Position numbers and translations under genes: made by a program. From Azospirillum brasilense (GTDB lineage: Bacteria; Pseudomonadota; Alphaproteobacteria; Rickettsiales; UBA3002), in contig QFOX01000080.1 of NCBI GenBank assembly GCA_003241645.1, positions 1 to 7,358 on the forward strand: a stretch of DNA of 7,358 nt, in the 5' to 3' direction. Of the stretch, positions 1 to 4,718 are shown one piece after another. Position 1 is the first letter of the stretch. The number at the start of each line of letters is the position of its first letter. The notes under the pieces were generated by a model, which had not been told where the DNA came from, searched no databases, and saw nothing but the letters and a program-made list of their open reading frames with translations.

Positions 1-36
1 CTTCCCGAACCGGCTGAGGGGAGCGAAGCGGAATGA
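1..36 (+). CDS. C-terminal end of an upstream phage gene (partial)
   Basis: The frame starting at base 1 is open for 11 codons, reads LPEPAEGSEAE and stops at TGA 34-36. That stop overlaps the next start codon as ATGA, the same junction as between the next two genes, which is the main reason to think it is real. In the lambda-like order the preceding gene would be a head or connector protein. Eleven acidic, low-complexity residues do not identify a family. The purine-rich end of this frame doubles as the ribosome binding site of the next gene. Confidence 0.45.
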   Translation, partial: LPEPAEGSEAE

Positions 37-347
37 GTGCGCTCAGCGCATTCAGTCGTTCGGTCGATGCCATGTTTGGCAGGCTGGGGATGGCTGCAAC
101 CTATCGTCCCGTCATTGGCGATACGGTATTGGTGACAGTCATCCCCAAACGGCCCGATGAATATATCGGGCTGGGCGCTTCGACCGTGCAGGCAGAAACC
201 GTGCTGTTCGATGTGCGCGCCAGCGAGGTGGAAGCCCCGCGCGAAAGCGACATCGTCAGCTATCTCGGTACGGATTATCGCGTCATCGGGGAACCGAGGC
301 GCGATATCCACCGTCTTGTTTGGACGCTGGAGGCGGTCGCCGTATGA
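33..347 (+). CDS. Phage head-tail connector protein, lambda FII-like
   Basis: This 104-residue protein is probably the head-tail joining protein that sits between the portal ring and the tail in the assembled virion. What is seen: an N-terminal helix around residues 5-18, then an AT-rich-beta pattern in which residues about 58-70 (FDVRASEVEAPRESD) precede YLGTDYRVIGEP and a final WTLEA strand. That layout (RxxEV, then a 'GD-like' turn, then a short beta hairpin and W-x-L) matches the lambda FII/phage attachment family as I remember it, and the length fits (about 100-117 residues). The start at 33 has a GAGGGGAG ribosome binding site at 16-23. Its TGA overlaps the next ATG as ATGA, so translation is probably coupled. 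The gene order (next a completion protein, then terminator, then tube) supports the role. The family call rests on pattern and position, not on a search. Confidence 0.6.
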   Translation: MSALSAFSRSVDAMFGRLGMAATYRPVIGDTVLVTVIPKRPDEYIGLGASTVQAETVLFDVRASEVEAPRESDIVSYLGTDYRVIGEPRRDIHRLVWTLEAVAV

Positions 348-1003
348 GACTCGTAGCTGCCATCAAGGGTGACCTCGAAAAGATGATGAAAGAGGAATCC
401 CAAGCCGCCGAGCAGGCGGTTACCATGGGCGTGGTGGAAGCCGCCACCGGCCTGCGTGAAGAATTGCGCCAGCAAGTGCTGACCGCTGGCCTGGGCGAGA
501 AGATGGCGCGCACATGGCGGCAGAAGCGCTACCCGTCGAGTGGCTTTTCCATTGGCACGGCGGGGCTGGTCTACAGCAAAGCCCCCGTGGTGATTCGTGC
601 GTTCAGCGAGGGCGTGACCATTCGCAGCAAAGAAGGAAAGTTCCTCGCCATCCCGACCACTGCAGCCCCGAAACGTGGCGTGGGTGGCAAGCGGATCACG
701 CCGGATAATTTTCCCGAACATTCGCTGGGGCGGCTGCGCTTTGTCTATCGCCGGGGCGCACCGTCGCTGCTGGTGGTGGATGGCATGCGCGCAGGCACGG
801 GCAAGCGCGGGGGATTCCGCAAAGCCTCTGACAGCGCCAAGCGCACGGGGCGCGGGCTTACCACCGTGGTGATGTTCGTGCTCTTGCCGCAGGTGATGCT
901 GCCCAAGCGGCTTGATATCGATGGGGCATCGGATCGCTGGAGTGCGCGATTGCCGGATTTGATTTTAAAGAACTGGCCGGAGACAAGCGATGAGCAGCAT
1001 TAA
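344..1003 (+). CDS. DUF6441-type phage protein, probable tail completion protein
   Basis: This 219-residue protein is recognised as DUF6441, a family common in prophage tail modules of Alphaproteobacteria. The N-terminus (MRLVAAIKGDLEKMMKEE, then a long alanine/glutamate-rich helix to about residue 48, then AGLGEKMARTWRQKRYP at 48-64) is the family signature as I recall it. The middle (about 66-146) is beta-rich and contains VYSKAPVVIRAFSEG and LAIPT; the rest is basic. The position between FII-like connector and tail terminator equals lambda gene Z or the HK97 gp10-type slot, so a role in closing or completing the tail end that joins the head is inferred. The start at 344 was chosen over an in-frame ATG at 320 because 344 gives the ATGA overlap, has GGAGG at 329-333, and begins at the conserved MRL. 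It ends 14 nt inside the next gene. No biochemical function is known to me for this family. Confidence 0.7.
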   Translation: MRLVAAIKGDLEKMMKEESQAAEQAVTMGVVEAATGLREELRQQVLTAGLGEKMARTWRQKRYPSSGFSIGTAGLVYSKAPVVIRAFSEGVTIRSKEGKFLAIPTTAAPKRGVGGKRITPDNFPEHSLGRLRFVYRRGAPSLLVVDGMRAGTGKRGGFRKASDSAKRTGRGLTTVVMFVLLPQVMLPKRLDIDGASDRWSARLPDLILKNWPETSDEQH

Positions 1004-1421
1004 GGAAACCCTTTTACAAGCCTTGCATGATCGGCTGCAGACACTTGCCAGCAGCGATAACCTGGTCACGCGCAACCCCGGCAAGGCACAAAAAATCCCT
1101 GATGGCGGGGCGCTCGTCACCCTGCGCGATGGCGATAGTGGTGAGCCGGAGGTGCTCTTGTCGCCGCTCACTTACATCTACGAACACGAAGCCAGCATTG
1201 AGGTAAGCGTCAGTACCCTATCACCGGAGACGCTGCTCGATACTGTGCTGCAATCCATTGGCACGGTGTTGGAAGCCGACCGCACCCTCGGCGGGCTAGC
1301 GGAATGGATGGAGCCACGGGCGGCGGATGTGCTGCAGGACGATTTAGAAGGCGCTCCGGCGATTCGCTTGGCGACCATCCCTGTAATGATCCGCTTCCAT
1401 ACGGAGAACCCGCTACGTTAG
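990..1421 (+). CDS. Tail terminator-type phage protein (lambda U position)
   Basis: This 143-residue protein begins with a helix typical of tail terminators (MSSIKETLLQALHDRLQTL), followed by a short beta section. In residues 49-74, SPLTYIYEHEASIEVSV is the central strand, then a second helix (PETLLDTVLQSIGTVLEA), and IRLATIPVMIRFHTENPLR is the closing strand. This is the alpha-beta layout of lambda U/SPP1 gp17-like proteins, which cap the tail tube at its intended length and bind the connector. Homologues in databases are often mislabelled acyl-CoA transferase; nothing here supports an enzyme. GGAG at 979-982 lies 7 nt before ATG 990, and the start overlaps the previous gene by 14 nt. The TAG stop at 1419-1421 overlaps the stop codon of the opposite-strand Fic gene, so the cassette abuts this gene without damaging it. 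Confidence 0.6.
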   Translation: MSSIKETLLQALHDRLQTLASSDNLVTRNPGKAQKIPDGGALVTLRDGDSGEPEVLLSPLTYIYEHEASIEVSVSTLSPETLLDTVLQSIGTVLEADRTLGGLAEWMEPRAADVLQDDLEGAPAIRLATIPVMIRFHTENPLR

Positions 1422-1428
1422 GAGCGGG
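1409..1428. terminator. Possible bidirectional hairpin at convergent gene ends
   Basis: CCCGCT (1409-1414) pairs with AGCGGG (1423-1428) around an 8-nt loop that contains both overlapping stop codons, TAG on + and TAA on -. There is no T-run on either side, so it is not a classic rho-independent terminator. It could still separate the two converging transcripts. A 6-bp GC stem can arise by chance. Confidence 0.2.
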
Positions 1429-2008
1429 CGAACTGCAGTAACGGTTCGTAATTGCCTTTATCGGCCTCGCGCAGTGCAGCGATATAGCGCGCACGGATTT
1501 CGTCGGGCTTGGTGAGATCGGAATTGCCGCCCCATGACAGCGTTTCACCGCCGAATTTAGCGATAAGCGCATCGGCGCATAGGCGCGCATGCCTGCCATT
1601 GCCGTTGGGGAACAAGTGAATCTTGACCAGCCGATGGTGAAAAACAATCGCCATGTCGGTGATGGAATAGGTTTCGTGTCCCAGCCAATAGCGGGCATCG
1701 CCCAGCAATTGATGCAGCTCGGTGGGAACGAGGTACGCTTCTACGCCAATGTTTTTATTGCTCTTGCGGAACGTGCCAGCCCATTTCCAGACATGGCCGT
1801 ACATGCGCTTATGCAGTCCCAACAGGAATTTCTCAGTGAAGATATCCTGCCGTGACAACACAGCTTTGCCCATCAGCCACTGGCGGGCTTCGAGAATATT
1901 GCGCTGCTCGAACGCATCCAAATCGGCGCGCGTGACGATGGTCGGAATCAAATCGCGCTTTTCGTCCTCATCCAGCGGTGTTTGGCCGGGGATATACTGG
2001 AATAGCAT
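1418..2008 (-). CDS. Fic-domain protein, mobile mystery protein B family
   Basis: This 196-residue protein is the second gene of the mobile mystery A/B pair. Fic proteins usually transfer AMP or another nucleotide moiety from a nucleotide to a target protein hydroxyl, in the cytoplasm. Seen here: the N-terminal TRADLDAFEQRNILEARQWL (26-45), which I associate with family B; the helical Fic region WKWAGTFRKSNKNIGV (74-89); a flap-like stretch around 90-100; and the active-site motif HLFPNGNGRHAR at 131-142. His131 is the catalytic base and Arg139/Arg142 bind phosphate in the canonical HxFx[DE]GNGRxxR. The metal-binding acidic residue is Asn135 here. I find no canonical [ST]xxxE[GN] inhibitory helix in this protein or its partner. 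The start at 2008 has TGGGAG just upstream and is 3 nt after the stop of the regulator gene, so they form one operon. Both termini look complete. The target is unknown; toxin-like or regulatory activity is inferred from Fic relatives. Confidence 0.88.
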   Translation of the reverse strand: MLFQYIPGQTPLDEDEKRDLIPTIVTRADLDAFEQRNILEARQWLMGKAVLSRQDIFTEKFLLGLHKRMYGHVWKWAGTFRKSNKNIGVEAYLVPTELHQLLGDARYWLGHETYSITDMAIVFHHRLVKIHLFPNGNGRHARLCADALIAKFGGETLSWGGNSDLTKPDEIRARYIAALREADKGNYEPLLQFARS

Positions 2009-2011
2009 GGT

Positions 2012-2458
2012 TTACTCCCACAGTTTGCTGTTGGGGTTTTTCGCCATTTCGAGCGCCAGCGTCTCAATCTGTTCGCGCAGGTTGCCAACCTCCTGCGCTT
2101 CCAGCCGCATGCTTTGATCAACAGGCGTGACCAGTTCCGCCGCTTTCTTGCGCGCTTGCTTTTTGATGGTGGCCTCAAGGCTTCCCTCGTTGGGGATGAG
2201 CACATAGGCGACCCGGCAGTCGAGTGCTTCCGCTGCCTTGCGCAGCGATTTGAGCGTGATGCTGCCATTGATTTCGTTCTGCTCCAGCTGCGCAGCGGAT
2301 TGCTGCGCACTGCGCATACGCGCGCCGAATTGGCGCGTGTTCATGCCCAGCGCTTTGCGGATCGCCGCAATCCACCCTTTGGAGGGTTGTTCGCACAGTT
2401 TCAGTTCCGCCAAATGGCGGTCGAGCATCTCGATTTGGAGTTGTTTCATGCCAATCAT
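2012..2458 (-). CDS. XRE-type HTH regulator, mobile mystery protein A family
   Basis: This protein of 148 residues is the first gene of the mobile mystery A/B pair, recognised by LQIEMLDRHLAEL near the N-terminus, GWIAAIRKALGMNTRQFGARM, an XRE-type helix-turn-helix at about residues 28-81 (Q/S-rich recognition helix RSAQQSAAQLEQNE, then ITLKSLRKAAEALDCRVAYVLIP), and a helical tail ending NSKLWE. It should bind DNA as a dimer and repress its own operon; the palindrome array just upstream is its likely target. It may also act as antidote or switch for the Fic partner, which is known only as a conserved pairing. Start: ATG 2488 lies on the predicted -10 box and has no ribosome site. ATG 2458 has TAGG 7 nt upstream and was chosen. 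ATG 2449 (MKQLQ, 145 residues) is almost as good and matches the usual family start. No [ST]xxxE[GN] motif is visible, which argues against a VbhA-type inhibitory antitoxin. Confidence 0.85.
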   Translation of the reverse strand: MIGMKQLQIEMLDRHLAELKLCEQPSKGWIAAIRKALGMNTRQFGARMRSAQQSAAQLEQNEINGSITLKSLRKAAEALDCRVAYVLIPNEGSLEATIKKQARKKAAELVTPVDQSMRLEAQEVGNLREQIETLALEMAKNPNSKLWE

Positions 2459-2461
2459 TTT

Positions 2462-2510
2462 ACAGCCTATATCCTGTTTATTACGCACATAATAACAGGT
2501 TATAGGCTGT
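2462..2510. promoter_or_regulatory. Operator palindromes 1 and 2
   Basis: Site 1 (2462-2477, ACAGCCTATATCCTGT) and site 2 (2495-2510, the same motif on the - strand, ACAGCCTATAACCTGT) differ at one base. Each is a dyad of the form ACAG-n2-TATA-n2-CTGT, and together they form a large inverted repeat with a 17-bp linker. Site 2 fills the promoter spacer and site 1 lies between the predicted transcription start and the start codon of the HTH gene. The natural reading is that the HTH protein represses itself here. Confidence 0.75.
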
Positions 2511-2517
2511 AAGTAAA
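2489..2517 (-). promoter_or_regulatory. Predicted sigma70-type promoter of the A/B operon
   Basis: On the - strand a -35 box TTTACT (2517-2512, 4/6) and a -10 box TATTAT (2494-2489, 5/6) are separated by exactly 17 bp. The spacer is almost entirely palindrome 2 (2495-2510), so a bound repressor would block RNA polymerase. Transcription would start near 2482, leaving palindrome 1 in the 5' leader just before the start codon. A perfect -35 TTGACA also occurs at 2546-2541 (- strand), but its best -10 (TATTCC, 16-bp spacing) is poor. Confidence 0.6.
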
Positions 2518-2527
2518 TGGAATAAAA

Positions 2528-2576
2528 ACAGTCTATAGCCTGTCAAAACAGCCTTAATTAACAGGATATAGACTGT
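2528..2576. promoter_or_regulatory. Operator palindromes 3 and 4
   Basis: Site 3 (2528-2543, ACAGTCTATAGCCTGT) and site 4 (2561-2576, - strand, ACAGTCTATATCCTGT) repeat the motif of sites 1 and 2 with T instead of C at position 5. They are again inverted with respect to each other and separated by 17 bp. They lie upstream of the predicted A/B promoter and between it and the tail tube gene. They could serve as cooperative auxiliary operators, or control a second weak promoter. Confidence 0.72.
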
Positions 2577-2660
2577 ATTCCGAGTGCCTATTTACAGCTT
2601 ACGCACTGATTTTTCACGCGCTGTGCACCGTTTTCCCCCGTTTTTTCAGCCCTTCAACCC

Positions 2661-2665
2661 AGGAG
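2661..2665 (+). promoter_or_regulatory. Ribosome binding site of the tail tube gene
   Basis: AGGAG lies 7 nt before ATG 2673. It is the only strong site here and fixes the start. Unlike the other structural genes this one has an independent, uncoupled start, as it must after the antisense cassette. Confidence 0.8.
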
Positions 2666-2672
2666 TATCCCC

Positions 2673-3944
2673 ATGGCACGATCCTATGGCTCGTCCTCGA
2701 CGCTGCTTGCCCTAAAAGAACCCGCCTATGGCACCCCGCCATCCGGCGACTTCGAGAAATACGCCTTCGTCTCTTCGGACGTGAGCGCCGAGCAACCGCT
2801 GCTCGCCTCCGATCTGCTCGGCCAAGGGCGCGAGCCGCGCGCACCGTTTCGGGATGTGATCACCGACACGGGCAACCTTGTGGTGCCGGTCGAGTGCCGC
2901 GATTTCGGGCGCTGGCTGGAGTTCCTGCTTGGCGCGCCGACCAGCTCGGCCAATGCCGCGAATGGCAACATCGTCTTTACCGCCAATCCCAGCAACGGTC
3001 ACACCATCACCCTGAATGGGGTGGCCTGGTCGTTCGTGAATACCACGCCCACGGGCAACCAGACCGAGATTCAGGGATCACTGGGTGCCACGCTGTCAGA
3101 GTTGGTGAGCAACCTCAATGCATCGGTGGTTTCCGGCCTGAGCGTAGCCACCTACAGCACCAATGCTACCACGCTCACCGTCACCCATGACACGGCGGGC
3201 GCGACCGGCAACAGCTATACGCTCGCCTCCAACAATGCCAATGGCGTGGTGAGCGGCGCGCATCTGTCGGGTGGGGGTTACACCCACATCTATGAAAGCG
3301 GCGCAGCAGCGCTGCCTTCCTTCGCGCTGGAAGTCGGCCATGCCAACGTGCCTGCCTACTTCCTTCATACGGGATGCTTGCTTGGTTCCATGGCGTTTAA
3401 CTTCCAGCGCTCCGGCGCGGCAAATGCCACCCTTAATGTCATTGCGCAGGGTGAAACGCGCTATGGCAGTTCGCAGGGCGGCACGCCGACGCGGCGCGCA
3501 TTCAAGCCATTCAGCCAGTTTAACGGCGCGATCACACGCAATGGCGTGGCGCTCGCCAACGTCACCGCTGCGCAGTTCACCTACAGCAACGGTTTGGAGA
3601 CCATCCCCACGCTGCGCAACGATGCGCTGATCGAGGGCGTTGACCCGACCATTTTGTCGGCCACGGGCAGCATCGATGTACGATTTGCCGATACCACGCT
3701 CATCGATGACGCGATCAACGACACGCCGATTGAGCTGGAGCTTGCCTATCGCCTGGGCGGGCTGGAGGGCGACCATTTCAGCCTGGTCTGGACATTCCAC
3801 GAAGTCTACCTGCCGCGCCCGCGCGTGCCGATCTCCGGCCCCGGAGGGGTACAGACGACCTTCAACTGGCAGGCCGTGTTCAGCGAACTGCTGGAAAAAT
3901 CCGTGACCGTAACCCTCAAGAACGATGTGGCCTCCTATGCTTAA
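2673..3944 (+). CDS. Major tail tube protein, Phage_tube_2-like, with inserted domain
   Basis: This 423-residue protein should polymerise as stacked rings around the tape measure to form the non-contractile tail tube. The family-like parts are the N-terminus (SSSTLLALKEPAYGTPPSGDFEKYAFVSSD, LLGQGREPRAPFRD, CRDFGRWLEFLLGAPTSS, up to about residue 95) and everything after about 203 (YTHIYESGAAALPSFALEVGH, FLHTGCLLGSMAFNFQRSG, ending VTVTLKNDVASYA). Between them, residues about 97-202 form a Gly/Thr/Asn-rich module with NGHTITLNGVAWSFV, TPTGNQTEIQGSLGATLSELVSNLNAS and LTVTHDTAGATGNSYTLAS, a small domain seen in various phage virion proteins. Without it the protein would be about 317 residues, the usual size. 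Start fixed by AGGAG at 2661. It lies right after the cassette and overlaps the chaperone start by 8 nt. Function is well supported by family features and by position between terminator and chaperones. Confidence 0.85.
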   Translation: MARSYGSSSTLLALKEPAYGTPPSGDFEKYAFVSSDVSAEQPLLASDLLGQGREPRAPFRDVITDTGNLVVPVECRDFGRWLEFLLGAPTSSANAANGNIVFTANPSNGHTITLNGVAWSFVNTTPTGNQTEIQGSLGATLSELVSNLNASVVSGLSVATYSTNATTLTVTHDTAGATGNSYTLASNNANGVVSGAHLSGGGYTHIYESGAAALPSFALEVGHANVPAYFLHTGCLLGSMAFNFQRSGAANATLNVIAQGETRYGSSQGGTPTRRAFKPFSQFNGAITRNGVALANVTAAQFTYSNGLETIPTLRNDALIEGVDPTILSATGSIDVRFADTTLIDDAINDTPIELELAYRLGGLEGDHFSLVWTFHEVYLPRPRVPISGPGGVQTTFNWQAVFSELLEKSVTVTLKNDVASYA

Positions 3945-4458
3945 GCTCAATCTCCCCAAAGAACCGTACTGGCTCACTCTCCCTGCGCAGGTGGAGCTGT
4001 TCGTTAAACCGCTCACCAGCGCCTTGATGCAGGCGGCGCAGGCGCAGGCCGTAAAGGAACTGCTCGCGTTGCGTGAACTGCGGGAGCAATTGCTGGAGAC
4101 GGGACAGGATGCAACGCACCTGCCGGATATCACCGACCAAGATATCCGCCATAGCTTGTCGGAAATTGCGCTGACCAAGGCACTGGCGCGGCTCGCTATC
4201 CTTGATTGGAAAGGTGTGCTGGCACCGGATTCGGATACGGTAGCAACCGTCACGCCGGAGGCGGTGAACGAGCTGATGGATTTCTGGTTCATTGCGCAGG
4301 ATTTCTACCGCCAGTACCACGCCACGCTGACGGTACTGGAACGCGAGGGAAACGACTCGCGGCCCGCTGCAAATGGCACTTCGGCGGTGGGCCACGTTAC
4401 TGCCAACACTGCGCCGATGACGATCTCTCCTGCAGTCGAGGAGAATCCGACCCCATAA
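3937..4458 (+). CDS. Tail assembly chaperone, G-type (zero-frame product)
   Basis: This 173-residue protein is the zero-frame product of the frameshifted chaperone locus. G-type proteins coat the tape measure and recruit tube subunits during tail assembly and do not remain in the virion. The N-terminus MLKLNLPKEPYWLTLPAQVELFVKPLTSALMQAA is the typical opening of this family in alphaproteobacterial phages: aliphatic strand, W-x-x-L-P, V-x-P-L-T and then helices. Residues 28-50 and about 66-91 are helical, and the acidic VNELMDFWFIAQDFYRQYHATL helix follows. After the slip site (codons 138-139) the zero-frame tail is low-complexity (SRPAANGTSAVGHVTANTAP). ATG 3937 was preferred to ATG 3925 because the family begins at MLKL; it overlaps the tube stop by 8 nt. 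There is no clear ribosome site at either, which suggests coupling to the tube gene. Confidence 0.75.
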   Translation: MLKLNLPKEPYWLTLPAQVELFVKPLTSALMQAAQAQAVKELLALRELREQLLETGQDATHLPDITDQDIRHSLSEIALTKALARLAILDWKGVLAPDSDTVATVTPEAVNELMDFWFIAQDFYRQYHATLTVLEREGNDSRPAANGTSAVGHVTANTAPMTISPAVEENPTP

Positions 4459-4718
4459 CGGGTGAATGCTGCCCGTATATCGAGCATGCGCCACTCACCG
4501 CGCAAGGCTACGAGGTGTGGGATGTAATCCAGCGTGGTTCCGGCCAGCTCCGCCTGACCGCACGCGCGGGCGTGCTGGGCTTCGACGTTCAGGCGCTTCT
4601 CACCATTGCAACGGCGCTGGGCTACGAACCACAGCCGCTGCTGCACTTGTTCCATTACGCCGAATACGGCCTCCAGCAAGCGATCCAGCACCATGGCAGC
4701 AACCGCGACGACCCGTAA
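3937..4718 (+). CDS. Tail assembly chaperone GT fusion made by -1 frameshift
   Basis: A 260-residue product is predicted: 139 residues of G up to codon AAC 4351-4353, then a -1 shift, then 121 residues from 4353 to 4715 ending at TAA 4716-4718. The extension has no plausible own start: ATG 4206 in that frame only yields a shadow of G. It has a coherent protein: RLAARCKWHF, YCQHC, ECCPYIEHAPLT, then YEVWDVIQRGSGQLRL, FDVQALLTIATALGYEP and LLHLFHYAEYGLQQAIQHH. In lambda, GT binds tube subunits through T while G binds the tape measure; the same division is inferred here. The cysteines (145, 156, 159, 166, 178, 179) and His148/His158 could form a metal site. It overlaps the tape measure start by 26 nt. 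This arrangement (-1 shift between tube and tape measure genes) is a conserved trait of long-tailed phages. Confidence 0.78.
4347..4393 (+). promoter_or_regulatory. Programmed -1 ribosomal frameshift signal
   Basis: The heptamer GGGAAAC at 4347-4353 sits in the G frame as G-GGA-AAC, a canonical X-XXY-YYZ slip site and one base different from lambda's GGGAAAG. Seven nt later a 10-bp stem forms: GGCCCGCTGC (4361-4370) with GCGGTGGGCC (4384-4393), including two G-U pairs and a 13-nt loop. Slipping moves ribosomes into the frame that is open to 4718. Confidence 0.82.

Larger units (their letters stand above)
2462..2609. repeat. Array of 16-bp palindromes with 33-bp period
   Basis: The four palindrome centres are at 2469.5, 2502.5, 2535.5 and 2568.5: spacing is 33 bp each time, with 17-bp unrelated linkers. 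A degenerate fifth copy (2594-2609, ACAGCTTACGCACTGA) keeps ACAG, TA and CTG in exactly the next phase position. No copy is seen one step further on either side. The rest of the stretch between the HTH gene and the tail tube ribosome site (2610-2660) is pyrimidine-rich and shows nothing I can name. Confidence 0.75.

Noticed and set aside
1589..1855. 88-codon + strand frame within the Fic gene region
   Set aside because: Antisense shadow of the Fic coding sequence; no ribosome site, no domain.
2541..2546. Second A/B promoter using perfect -35 TTGACA on the - strand
   Set aside because: No acceptable -10 at 16-18 bp; the best is TATTCC, which lacks the essential final T. Kept only as a remark.
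2462..2576. CRISPR array or plasmid iterons
   Set aside because: The regular 16-bp repeats with 17-bp linkers superficially resemble both, but the repeats are palindromic, alternate in orientation, and overlap a promoter of an HTH gene; linkers are too short for CRISPR spacers and no replication gene is present.
2603..2645. Rho-independent terminator before the tail tube gene
   Set aside because: There are T-runs (about 2610-2614, 2631-2634 and 2641-2646), but no stable GC stem immediately precedes them; GCAC/GTGC pairing is only 4 bp.
3096..4292. 398-codon open frame on the - strand opposite tail tube and chaperone
   Set aside because: It spans two good + strand genes and their overlap, and its translation shows no family features. 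Shadow.
4206..4718. Independent gene starting at ATG 4206
   Set aside because: Its first 50 codons are a shadow of the chaperone G helix region; only the part after 4353 looks like protein, which fits entry by frameshift and not initiation at 4206.
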